Notes: generated by a model from the sequence alone, not told the origin. Positions 1 through 5,942 are shown, numbered from the stretch's first letter. The stretch is 7,041 nucleotides of DNA from an uncultured Eubacteriales bacterium (GCA_900542675.1 UQOT01000093.1:1-7041); one strand, 5' to 3'. Made by a program: numbers and translations.

Positions 1-1522
1 TTGTAACCGTAAAGCCGCTTGCGCCGAGACCTTCGGCGAGCATATCGTAATTTGTCTTTTTATCAAGCGTTGTGAACGAAAATCTTTCGTCATAAAACAA
101 TCTCTGCCACTGGCGAACCATTCCGAGCACGTTGTTGTTTATAACAATATCGATAACCGAAAGTTCCTCTTTTGCAGCCGTAGAAAGCTCCTGCATATTC
201 ATATGGAAGCAGCCGTCGCCGGTAATATTGACAACAGGCTTATCCGGATGCGCAGCCTTAGTTCCGATTGCCGCACCGAGGCCGAAGCCCATTGTTCCGA
301 GACCGAGCGATGAAATAAAGTGCCTCGGTTTGTCAACGCCGAAGTACTGCGCCGCCCACATCTGATGCTGACCTACGTCCGTAACCAAATATCCGTCCGC
401 GCCAATTTGATTTTTGACTTCTTCCATAATCTCTTTGGGTGAAAACGTCTCTTTGCCCTTATGTACAATCGGGTATTCGGATTTCCAATCCGCAATCTGT
501 GTCATCCACTCACTGTGCGTAAGCTTGCTGAGGCGCTTATTGAGTTCATCAAGCGCCGCCTTTGCATCACCGATAATGTGTGCGTCGGTGCGGATGTTTT
601 TGTCAATCTCCGCCTTGTCAACATCGATATGAATAATCTTTGCATTCCTTGCAAACGTATTGGGGTCGCAGATTACTCTGTCCGAGAACCTCGCGCCTAT
701 CGCTATAAGCAAATCACATTCCTTAACCGCGAGCGACGTAACCTTTGTACCGTGCATACCTATCATACCGGTAAAAGCCTCATCGTCCGACGTGAACGCA
801 CCAATGCCCATTGTCGAAAGTGTAACCGGGCTGTCTATCATCTTCTGGAACTTGTGCAGCTCCTCAGACGCGCCCGAAGTGATAACGCCGCCGCCTGCAT
901 AGATAAGCGGACGCTCCGCTGCGTTTATAAGCTCAATTGCTCTATCAAAGTCACTGCTTTCACTCTCTATCTTATAATTATCGATTTTATCGGGAATTTT
1001 CTTTTCATACTCCGCCATCTGCGCGGTTGCATCCTTGGTTATATCAATAAGAACAGGACCCGGACGACCCGAAGCCGCAATCTTAAATGCCTTTCTGAAA
1101 ACCGGAGCTATATCCTCCGCCTTTTTGACCAAAAAGTTATGCTTGGTAATCGGCATAGTCACACCGACAATATCTATCTCCTGAAACGTATCTCTGCCAA
1201 GCCATGGTGTTGCAACATTACAAGTAATGGCAATTAAAGGAACCGAATCCATATACGCCGTGGCGATACCCGTTACAAGGTTTGTCGCTCCCGGGCCGCT
1301 CGTTGCAAGACACACACCAACCTTGCCTGTGCTTCTGGCATATCCGTCGGCCGCGTGGGCTGCGCCCTGTTCGTGCGCCGTCAAAATGTGCTTAATTTTG
1401 TGAGAGTACTTATAAAAAGCGTCATAGACGTTTAAAATAGTACCGCCCGGATATCCAAAAACCGTGTCAACGCCCTGTTCAAGCAAACATTCCATAACTA
1501 TATCGGCACCGTTTTTCTGCAT
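1..1522 (-). CDS. ilvB: Acetolactate synthase large (catalytic) subunit, 3' end cut by window edge
   Basis: This gene encodes the thiamine-diphosphate enzyme that condenses two pyruvates to 2-acetolactate (or pyruvate with 2-oxobutyrate), the first common step of valine, leucine and isoleucine synthesis in the cytoplasm. Translating the minus strand from ATG at 1522 gives 507 open codons; the usual length is about 550-570, so roughly 50 C-terminal residues lie outside. Visible motifs are FGYPGG near residue 22, the catalytic glutamate in TAHEQGAAHAADGYAR (Glu51), SGPGATN in the N-terminal TPP domain, AGGG at 209-212 and GARFSDRV in the central FAD-type domain. The metal/TPP site GDGCFHMN begins at 435, with NNN at 462-464 and LGMVRQWQ following. 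The start is supported by AAAGGAGATG just upstream. A regulatory subunit gene (ilvN) would be expected to the left but cannot be seen. The family assignment is near certain; biosynthetic rather than catabolic role is inferred from the FAD-domain motifs. Confidence 0.96.
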   Translation of the reverse strand, partial: MQKNGADIVMECLLEQGVDTVFGYPGGTILNVYDAFYKYSHKIKHILTAHEQGAAHAADGYARSTGKVGVCLATSGPGATNLVTGIATAYMDSVPLIAITCNVATPWLGRDTFQEIDIVGVTMPITKHNFLVKKAEDIAPVFRKAFKIAASGRPGPVLIDITKDATAQMAEYEKKIPDKIDNYKIESESSDFDRAIELINAAERPLIYAGGGVITSGASEELHKFQKMIDSPVTLSTMGIGAFTSDDEAFTGMIGMHGTKVTSLAVKECDLLIAIGARFSDRVICDPNTFARNAKIIHIDVDKAEIDKNIRTDAHIIGDAKAALDELNKRLSKLTHSEWMTQIADWKSEYPIVHKGKETFSPKEIMEEVKNQIGADGYLVTDVGQHQMWAAQYFGVDKPRHFISSLGLGTMGFGLGAAIGTKAAHPDKPVVNITGDGCFHMNMQELSTAAKEELSVIDIVINNNVLGMVRQWQRLFYDERFSFTTLDKKTNYDMLAEGLGASGFTVT

Positions 1523-1553
1523 TTAAACACATCTCCTTTACAATAATATGTAG

Positions 1554-1576
1554 AAAAATCTTTTGTGTAGATTTTT
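1554..1576 (-). other. AT-rich stem-loop in the ilvB leader
   Basis: AAAAATC (1554-1560) and GATTTTT (1570-1576) form a perfect 7-bp inverted repeat inside the short ilvB 5' leader, between the promoter and the ribosome site. It is weak because it holds only one G-C pair. It could be an operator half or a leader hairpin, or it may be chance in AT-rich DNA. Confidence 0.35.
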
Positions 1577-1587
1577 GTTATTTGTTT

Positions 1588-1616
1588 ATTATACAGCTAC
1601 ACAGCGCGATTGTCAA
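1588..1616 (-). promoter_or_regulatory. Consensus SigA-type promoter of ilvB
   Basis: Reading the minus strand, TTGACA (1616-1611) and TATAAT (1593-1588) are both exact consensus hexamers separated by exactly 17 bases. Transcription should start near 1581, giving a leader of about 59 nt before the ilvB ATG. That is too short for a T-box or a leader-peptide attenuator. Confidence 0.9.
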
Positions 1617-1623
1617 TATTTAT

Positions 1624-1651
1624 GCCGCTTAATTTTTGACAAAATTGCGGC
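1624..1651. promoter_or_regulatory. Palindrome between the divergent ilvB and chr promoters, candidate operator
   Basis: GCCGC (1624-1628) pairs with GCGGC (1647-1651), and inside it AATTTT (1631-1636) pairs with AAAATT (1641-1646) around a TGAC centre, with a two-base TT bulge. It lies just upstream of the ilvB -35 and 24 bases before the chr -35, where a regulator could affect either promoter. The inner part resembles the CodY box arms (AATTTT...AAAATT), but the centre has four bases rather than three. A CodY role is therefore only a guess. Confidence 0.4.
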
Positions 1652-1674
1652 TGCCAAAAACAGATTTTTGTGTA

Positions 1675-1703
1675 TTTACAGAGCATACATAATATGGTAA
1701 AAT
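1675..1703 (+). promoter_or_regulatory. Promoter of the chr gene pair, extended -10
   Basis: TTTACA (1675-1680) and TAAAAT (1698-1703) are separated by 17 bases, and TGG directly before the -10 gives an extended -10 (TGnTAAAAT). Transcription would start near 1710, leaving a leader of only about 18 nt that carries the AAAGGAG ribosome site. Confidence 0.75.
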
Positions 1704-1727
1704 ATTTTCAAAAAAGGAGAATGAACT

Positions 1728-2270
1728 TTGCGGATACTTTTTGAGATGTTTATAACTTTCGCGAAGGTCGGGGTTATGACCTTCGGAGGAGGCTACGCAA
1801 TGCTCCCTATTCTGGAGCGTGAGGTTGTTGAAAACAAGGGCTGGGCAACGGATGACGAGCTGCTTAATTATTTTGCGGTCGGTCAGTGTACGCCCGGAAT
1901 TATTGCGGTCAATACCGCAACGTTTATAGGGTATAAATACAAGGGAATTCCCGGCGGAATTTTTGCGACCGCGGGCGTTATTTTCCCGTCGCTTGTAATA
2001 ATTATTATTTTAGCGGCGTTTCTTCAAAACTTTGCCGAAATCCCGTTTGTCATAAAGGCGTTTTCAGGTATACGTGCGGTTGTCGCGGCGCTCGTGATTA
2101 ACGCGGTTATAAAGTTCTTTAAGTCGGGCGTTAAAGATTTAACCGGCTTCTTTATATTCTTAGCCGCATTTATCGTCGCAGGAATTTTGGGCATATCATC
2201 AATATATGTGGTAATAGGCGCGCTTGTTGTCGGTCTTATTGCAGGCAGACTCGGGAGGTGCAAGGAATGA
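1728..2270 (+). CDS. CHR-family (chromate transporter) half-length membrane protein, first of pair
   Basis: This 180-residue membrane protein is one half of a bipartite CHR-family transporter. Family members export chromate, but the real substrate of gut homologues is often unknown. The diagnostic family motif FGGGYAMLP is at residues 19-27, followed by the conserved loop QCTPGIIAVNTATFIGY (53-69) and PSL before a long hydrophobic stretch near 88-99. The C-terminal half holds further membrane segments. Full-length ChrA proteins are about 400 residues with two such domains; short members work as pairs. The TTG start at 1728 is chosen because AAAGGAG ends about 8-9 bases upstream and the family begins a few residues before the first membrane helix; an ATG at 1746 in frame would cut into that region and is too far from the ribosome site. 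The stop overlaps the start of the next gene, so the two are translationally coupled. Confidence 0.92.
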   Translation: MRILFEMFITFAKVGVMTFGGGYAMLPILEREVVENKGWATDDELLNYFAVGQCTPGIIAVNTATFIGYKYKGIPGGIFATAGVIFPSLVIIIILAAFLQNFAEIPFVIKAFSGIRAVVAALVINAVIKFFKSGVKDLTGFFIFLAAFIVAGILGISSIYVVIGALVVGLIAGRLGRCKE

Positions 2271-2854
2271 TGGGTATAATTGAAACACTTTCACTGCTTT
2301 TCTATGAGTTTTTCAAAACGGGGCTGTTTGCCGTAGGCGGAGGTCTCGCGACACTGCCGTTTCTGTATAATATATCGGACAGATATCCGCATTGGTTCAG
2401 CTACGGCGACCTTGCGAATATGATTGCAGTGTCCGAGTCCACTCCCGGACCTATGGGCGTTAACATCGCGACATACACCGGTTTTACTACCGCAGGAGTT
2501 TTGGGCGCGGTTATCTCAACAATCGGACTTGTACTGCCCTCGCTGATTATCATAATGATTATTGCGAAGTTTCTCCAAAAGTTTCAGGAGAATAAGCTCG
2601 TAAAGCACGCATTCTACGGTCTGCGCCCGGCTGTGGCGGGGCTTATTGCCGTTGCTGCGCTGCAGGTACTTAAAGTGTCGGTCATCACTTTGGACGCATT
2701 TAAATCAAGCGGTAACTTTCTTGATTTATTCGATTGGCGCGCGCTCATTATATGCGCCGCAGCATTCATTCTGATGCGGATTAAAAAGCTGAAAAAAATA
2801 CATCCGATAGTCTATATCTTAGCCGGAGCAGCGGTTGGAATATTTGTATTTTAA
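2267..2854 (+). CDS. CHR-family (chromate transporter) half-length membrane protein, second of pair
   Basis: This 195-residue protein is the second half of the bipartite CHR transporter. The motif VGGGLATLPFL lies at residues 23-33, ESTPGPMGVNIATYTG at 57-72 and PSL at 91-93 ahead of a strongly hydrophobic helix. A polar insert near residues 135-150 precedes two last membrane segments. The differing sequences of the two halves (GGGYAML versus GGGLATL; QCTPGI versus ESTPGP) fit a heteromeric transporter with two antiparallel, diverged halves, as described for short CHR pairs. GGGAGGTG at 2253-2260 places the start at ATG 2267, which overlaps the previous stop as ATGA; ATG 2270 is equally in frame and possible, and a GTG at 2258 lies inside the ribosome site. 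Chromate resistance itself is not shown by the sequence. Confidence 0.92.
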   Translation: MMGIIETLSLLFYEFFKTGLFAVGGGLATLPFLYNISDRYPHWFSYGDLANMIAVSESTPGPMGVNIATYTGFTTAGVLGAVISTIGLVLPSLIIIMIIAKFLQKFQENKLVKHAFYGLRPAVAGLIAVAALQVLKVSVITLDAFKSSGNFLDLFDWRALIICAAAFILMRIKKLKKIHPIVYILAGAAVGIFVF

Positions 2855-2856
2855 CG

Positions 2857-2889
2857 AAGCTGTAACTTAGAATAATATAATCGCAGCTT
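2857..2889 (+). terminator. Weak stem-loop after the chr pair
   Basis: AAGCTG (2857-2862) and CAGCTT (2884-2889) form a 6-bp inverted repeat with a 21-base loop just after the chr stop codon. There is no real T-run after it, and its last bases overlap the -35 of the next promoter. It is at best a poor terminator. Confidence 0.25.
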
Positions 2890-2916
2890 TACAATATACG
2901 ACAAATATTGTATAAT
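2888..2916 (+). promoter_or_regulatory. Promoter of the small-peptide mRNA
   Basis: TTTACA (2888-2893) and a perfect TATAAT (2911-2916) are separated by exactly 17 bases. The predicted start is near 2922. The transcript would begin within or right at a perfect stem-loop, GTGTTA-TTTT-TAACAC (2921-2936), of the kind that can protect a 5' end. Confidence 0.85.
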
Positions 2917-2948
2917 AGACGTGTTATTTTTAACACACAGATAATATG

Positions 2949-2972
2949 GGCGCATGTGTTTAGCGGAAAGCC
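2949..2972 (+). repeat. Left copy of a 24-bp inverted repeat (GGCGCA-N9-CGGAAAGCC)
   Basis: This segment of the peptide mRNA leader reads GGCGCA, nine variable bases that include GTTTA, then CGGAAAGCC. The same pattern occurs inverted at 3133-3156, so both convergent RNAs carry it in the same sense near their 5' ends. The GGC and GCC ends can pair, closing an internal-loop hairpin. Confidence 0.7.
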
Positions 2973-3024
2973 TTCCATACCAATATACGTTCGCAAGGTG
3001 AATGATATTGAGAGGCGGGATATC

Positions 3025-3090
3025 ATGGAATACGTAATTATTTTTATGATACTGTTACTTCTTATGATGCAAAATAAAAACAGCCGCTGA
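3025..3090 (+). CDS. 21-residue hydrophobic peptide, candidate type I toxin
   Basis: The ATG at 3025 opens 21 codons ending at TGA 3088-3090. Residues 3-15 are almost entirely Ile, Leu, Val, Phe and Met, forming one short membrane segment, followed by the polar basic tail QNKNSR. I do not recognise a named family. GAGAGGCGG (3010-3018) precedes the ATG at suitable distance. A longer frame upstream passes through the promoter and is not credible as translated. The gene has its own promoter about 100 bases upstream, and its stop codon lies inside the terminator hairpin. A perfect-consensus promoter drives an antisense RNA over the last six codons. Small single-helix membrane peptides with a 3'-overlapping antisense RNA are typical of type I toxins (Fst, TxpA, BsrG). 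The sequence shows the architecture; toxicity is inferred. A non-toxic membrane peptide or an untranslated RNA are the alternatives. Confidence 0.65.
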   Translation: MEYVIIFMILLLLMMQNKNSR

Positions 3091-3117
3091 CACACAAATT
3101 CAAACCACGGCTGTTTT
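3077..3117. terminator. Bidirectional intrinsic terminator shared by two convergent RNAs
   Basis: AAAACAGCCG (3077-3086) pairs perfectly with CGGCTGTTTT (3108-3117) around a 21-base loop. On the plus strand it is followed by TTTTATT, and on the minus strand the stem runs into TTTTTATTTT. It therefore ends both the peptide mRNA and the antisense RNA. The peptide stop codon lies within the loop side. Confidence 0.88.
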
Positions 3118-3132
3118 ATTAAGCTAAAATTC

Positions 3133-3156
3133 GGCTTTCCGTATAAACGGTGCGCC
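3133..3156 (-). repeat. Right copy of the 24-bp inverted repeat
   Basis: On the minus strand this reads GGCGCA, nine variable bases including GTTTA, then CGGAAAGCC, the same layout and length as 2949-2972. Here the centre forms a clean CCGT-TTAT-ACGG hairpin nested inside GGC...GCC. It begins about 9 nt into the antisense RNA. Confidence 0.7.
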
Positions 3157-3171
3157 TCTTTATTTATGGTT

Positions 3172-3200
3172 ATTATATATAATCTATTTTAAGTTGTCAA
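3172..3200 (-). promoter_or_regulatory. Perfect consensus promoter of the antisense RNA
   Basis: On the minus strand TTGACA (3200-3195) and TATAAT (3177-3172) are separated by exactly 17 bases, so both hexamers and the spacing match consensus. It points away from the transporter gene and towards the shared terminator. The -10 lies in a perfect palindrome, ATTATATATAAT (3172-3183), so a plus-strand TATAAT is also present at 3178-3183, but without a good -35. An antisense promoter stronger than the mRNA promoter is what type I antitoxin dosage requires. Confidence 0.85.
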
Positions 3201-3228
3201 GTTTTTGTATTTTAAAAGAGGAAATCAG

Positions 3229-4089
3229 ATGTCAAATTTATGGATAGTGCTCGTTGCGGCATACGGAATTTTAAAGGGTATGCGCGATGTTTTTAAGAAA
3301 AAGGCTATGGAAAAGAGCACCGTTATGGAGGTGCTGTTCTTCTATACCCTTTTGTCGTTTATTTTTGTATTGCCGCAATGCGGAGATGCGCTTGAGGCTT
3401 CACCCCGCGATTTGTTCCTGACTTTTATTAAGTCAACCGCAATATTTATCGCGTGGATATGCTCGTTTAAAGCAATAAGCAAGGTTCCGATAAGCTTTTA
3501 CGGAGTTATGGATATGGCACAGCTTATATTCTCCACTTTGCTCGGCGTTATCGTTCTTAATGAGAATATGACTTTGCCGCGCACAATCGGGTTTGCGCTT
3601 GTGCTGGTCGGTCTTTACCTTGTCAACCTCAAAAAATCGGGTGACGACAAACGGATAAAGCCAAAATACATAATAATGATTTTAATTTCCTGCCTGTTTA
3701 ACGCCGTATCGGGCACGTTCGACAAGGTTCTTATGCAGACAATGACAAGCAGTCAGCTGCAATTTTGGTATATGCTGTTCCTCACTCTTATGTACGCGGT
3801 ATATATGGGCTTGACGCGCACCAAGCTTAATTTTAAGGCGATGTACAAAAACTTATGGATACCATTGCTTGCTGTGCTTTTCGTCGTGGGTGACAAGGCG
3901 CTGTTCATCGCAAATCAAAGTCCCAACAGTCACGTTGTAGTTATGACGCTTATCAAGCAGTGCTGTGTCATTGTCACGATTATCGGCGGCAAAATTATGT
4001 TTAAAGAAAAGAATATACTATACCGCATATTATGCTCGCTTATTATTATCCTCGGAATTACCGTTGCGACAGTGTCGTCCGTAGTTTAA
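3229..4089 (+). CDS. EamA/DMT-superfamily transporter
   Basis: This 286-residue integral membrane protein has about ten hydrophobic segments in two repeated halves, divided near residues 135-147 by the charged loop KKSGDDKRIKPK. This is the layout of EamA-type drug/metabolite transporters, usually about 290-300 residues. The stretch from FYGVMDMAQLIFSTLLGVIVLNE to the NE-x-TLPRTIGFALVLVGLYLV segment (residues 90-132) is the characteristic end of an EamA domain. The second half ends in the equivalent IGGKIMFKEK segment (residues 252-261). The substrate cannot be told; the family includes exporters of amino acids and metabolites. ATG 3229 is chosen because AGAGG (3217-3221) sits 7 bases upstream; an in-frame TTG at 3205 lacks a ribosome site. 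It has no partner genes, and no strong promoter of its own is visible. Its last 32 bases overlap the convergent comEC-like gene. Confidence 0.85.
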   Translation: MSNLWIVLVAAYGILKGMRDVFKKKAMEKSTVMEVLFFYTLLSFIFVLPQCGDALEASPRDLFLTFIKSTAIFIAWICSFKAISKVPISFYGVMDMAQLIFSTLLGVIVLNENMTLPRTIGFALVLVGLYLVNLKKSGDDKRIKPKYIIMILISCLFNAVSGTFDKVLMQTMTSSQLQFWYMLFLTLMYAVYMGLTRTKLNFKAMYKNLWIPLLAVLFVVGDKALFIANQSPNSHVVVMTLIKQCCVIVTIIGGKIMFKEKNILYRILCSLIIILGITVATVSSVV

Positions 4090-5686
4090 GCTTATCCTCA
4101 GCGCGGATGGTTATGATATAATAAAGAGCTGCGCAGAACAGAATATATGCGGTAAAAGTAACAGCTCCCGGTGCAAACTCGGGGTTTGCATTAATGCGTG
4201 TTCCCTTTAAAGCCGCTGCTGCAGCACAGATGACTTTGAGCGGAATATACAGAACGACTATTGCGCAAATCCTCGCCGCAAACGGAAAAATCAGATACAG
4301 TACAAAGTTTATAAGACCTGCCGAAAACGCAATCATCGTGCAGGGTATTACTATAATATTTCCAATAACAGCGCCCGGGCTTACGCCTCCGAAATAATAA
4401 ACGCTGAGCGGAATAACCAGTATCTGACACGCTATCGGTACGGAAAAACAGTCTAAAATTTTCTCTGACACACCGATGAATTTTTCTTTCTTGTCATCAC
4501 GGACTCTAAACAGCTTTACAATCTTCATTGATATTATTCTGTTCCACATCGACAGCGGTCTTACAAATATGAGAAGTGACAAGCTTGCCGCAAAAGAGAG
4601 ACAAAAACTCAGACTGTATATTACGTATGGATTTAAGATTATAAGCACAAGCGCCGCAAAGAACAGCGAGGTCAAAGAATCCGCATCTTTAAGAAGCAGC
4701 CGCGCTGTAAGCACAATGCTCACCATTATCACCGCCCTTAGCACAGACGGAGTGAATGCCGCTACGCAGGCGAACACAATTAAAAGCGGAATAATGAAAA
4801 TCCCGCGCAGTCTGAACTTTACAACTCCGAGTATGCGCTCAAGAATTGCGCATAAGAACATAATATGTAGCCCCGACACCGCGGCAATATGCATTAGTCC
4901 CGCACCCGAAAGCGAATTATACAAAAGATCCGAAAAATCGTCTTTAATCCCGAGCATAATACCTTTTAGCAACGCGCTTGCATCGCTGTCTCGTATTACA
5001 TACTCGGTATAATCACCGACTTTCTCACGCACAATATGACCGAAATACATAAAACGGCTCATAACAGTCGGACGCGCAGTATAAGTTTCATACGCTTTCG
5101 GAAATCCCGTGAGTACAATTCCCGAGGACAATAAGTGATTTCGATAGTTAAACCCGTCAATATTCTCACTCGGCAGCAAAAGTTTAGCGGTAAACTTAAC
5201 ACCGTCACCAAAATTTATCTCACTTCCGCAAGGCACAAACGCCATAATTCTGCCTTTGTTTTCAACACTGTTTTCTCCGCTTTCGATGTAAGAAGCATCA
5301 AGCTCAAACGCCGTATACTTGCCGCTGCCGGTAAGCTTAGGTTCACTGCACACCGTGCCGTACACGTCCGCTTCATTATTCGCAAACTCTCGTACGCCGC
5401 TGAAAAACAGCTTGTTGTACGCCGAGGCATAAAGTATTCCCGCGCAAAACACCGCCGCCGCAAGAAAAACAAAGCCGAAAGTTCGTACAACCTTCGGCTT
5501 CTTTGAAAATTTATACAGACATATCAAAGCCGCAGCAAGGCTTATACCGAGCAAATATAAGCGCTTCGGTAAATCAAATACGCTGAAATTATTTAAATAA
5601 ATCAAGTCAGCGCAAACAAACACTAAGACAAAAATAACCAGATACCGCCTCCGGCTCATAAGCCTTTCAGCGCAAAACCTAAACAT
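4058..5686 (-). CDS. comEC: ComEC/Rec2-family DNA-uptake channel lacking the C-terminal metallo-beta-lactamase domain
   Basis: This 542-residue protein belongs to the ComEC/Rec2 family, the inner-membrane channel that brings single-stranded DNA into competent cells. Two or three N-terminal membrane helices (about 15-88) precede an extracellular DUF4131/OB-fold-like part (about 105-195). That part ends in the family sequence NIDGFNYRNHLLSSGI (175-190). The competence domain follows, with ALLKGIMLGIKDD (238-250), the hallmark HIAAVSGLH (266-274), TPSVLRA (312-318), SLSFCLSFAA (358-367) and GNIIVIPCTM (442-451) among many helices. The protein stops after the last helix with no HxHxDH metallo-hydrolase part; B. 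subtilis ComEC is about 776 residues. The frame is intact, so this is a short form, not a visible frameshift. Start ATG 5686 has AAGGATG 5 bases upstream; ATG 5659 is an alternative. It begins 13 bases after the XRE gene and is probably co-transcribed. Competence itself is not shown. Confidence 0.9.
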   Translation of the reverse strand: MFRFCAERLMSRRRYLVIFVLVFVCADLIYLNNFSVFDLPKRLYLLGISLAAALICLYKFSKKPKVVRTFGFVFLAAAVFCAGILYASAYNKLFFSGVREFANNEADVYGTVCSEPKLTGSGKYTAFELDASYIESGENSVENKGRIMAFVPCGSEINFGDGVKFTAKLLLPSENIDGFNYRNHLLSSGIVLTGFPKAYETYTARPTVMSRFMYFGHIVREKVGDYTEYVIRDSDASALLKGIMLGIKDDFSDLLYNSLSGAGLMHIAAVSGLHIMFLCAILERILGVVKFRLRGIFIIPLLIVFACVAAFTPSVLRAVIMVSIVLTARLLLKDADSLTSLFFAALVLIILNPYVIYSLSFCLSFAASLSLLIFVRPLSMWNRIISMKIVKLFRVRDDKKEKFIGVSEKILDCFSVPIACQILVIPLSVYYFGGVSPGAVIGNIIVIPCTMIAFSAGLINFVLYLIFPFAARICAIVVLYIPLKVICAAAAALKGTRINANPEFAPGAVTFTAYILFCAALYYIITIRAEDKLKLRTTLSQR

Positions 5687-5699
5687 AATCCATCCTTCT

Positions 5700-5942
5700 T
5701 TATTTTATCTCTTGCTCCAAAGCATTAAATTCGGGCGAACTGAAAAACTCACCAAGGGTTATCCCGAGTCCGTCGCACAATATTTTTATTGTTTTTATCT
5801 TTGGATTTTTACTCTTTCCGTAAAGAATGCTTTTAAGAGACGAACGTGATAAACCCGATACGGCAGCCAATTTGTTAACAGATATATTTCTCTCGCCGCA
5901 TAATCGAATAATTCTGATTTTTACAGCATCAACAAGACTCAT
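5700..5942 (-). CDS. Small XRE/Cro-C1-type helix-turn-helix regulator
   Basis: This 80-residue protein is a single HTH_3/XRE DNA-binding domain with no sensor domain. Helix 1 is about residues 4-15, and the helix-turn-helix is formed by VNKLAAVSGLSRSSLKSILYG (22-42), with the recognition helix at about 32-40. The segment NPKIKTIKILCDGLGITLGEFF (46-67) is the characteristic end of the domain. It lies 13 bases upstream of the comEC-like gene on the same strand, so it is probably the first gene of a two-gene operon and may control it or itself. An inverted repeat at 6000-6016 in its upstream region is a possible operator. The ribosome site before ATG 5942 is poor (GGTGAT), which suggests low expression. 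Stand-alone XRE proteins of this type are common in Firmicutes, and the target is unknown. Confidence 0.9.
   Translation of the reverse strand: MSLVDAVKIRIIRLCGERNISVNKLAAVSGLSRSSLKSILYGKSKNPKIKTIKILCDGLGITLGEFFSSPEFNALEQEIK

Larger units (their letters stand above)
3071..3165 (-). ncRNA. Antisense RNA, candidate antitoxin to the small-peptide mRNA
   Basis: A minus-strand promoter with perfect hexamers should start an RNA near 3165, which runs about 95 nt to a terminator with a TTTTTATTTT run ending near 3071. It has no ATG, and no reading frame of useful length, so it appears non-coding. Its 5' part holds the GGCGCA...CGGAAAGCC motif with an inner CCGT-TTAT-ACGG hairpin. Its 3' half is fully complementary to about the last 50 nt of the peptide mRNA, including the last six codons, the stop and the terminator. 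Tail-to-tail pairing of this kind recruits RNase III or blocks the mRNA in known type I systems; that this happens here is inference. The exact ends are estimates from promoter and terminator positions. Confidence 0.65.

Noticed and set aside
461..1237. 258-codon open frame on the plus strand inside ilvB
   Set aside because: It lies wholly opposite a clearly conserved ilvB frame, has no family motif or ribosome site, and reads as Arg/Cys-rich shadow sequence.
1523..1587. T-box or leader-peptide attenuator before ilvB
   Set aside because: The leader is only about 59 nt, has no run of branched-chain codons, no T-box sequence and no terminator/antiterminator pair.
1702..1716. CodY-like site ATTTTCAAAAAA before the first chr gene
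   Set aside because: It differs from the consensus at several positions and such matches are expected in AT-rich DNA.
2921..3024. Riboswitch in the peptide mRNA leader
   Set aside because: I compared it mentally with GEMM, preQ1, purine, fluoride and glycine consensus features and found no match; a covariance-model scan would settle it.
3002..3037. 11-codon frame (ATG 3002) overlapping the peptide start, as a leader peptide
   Set aside because: AAGG lies only about three bases before this ATG, too close for normal initiation, and the frame is too short to judge.
2908..3090. 60-codon version of the small peptide starting at TTG 2908
   Set aside because: That start lies inside the -10 region of the mRNA's own promoter, so it would not be in the transcript; the ATG at 3025 has a ribosome site.
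4476..5506. Plus-strand open frames of 178 and 123 codons inside the comEC-like gene
   Set aside because: Both are opposite a frame with strong ComEC motifs; no ribosome site or recognisable domain supports them.
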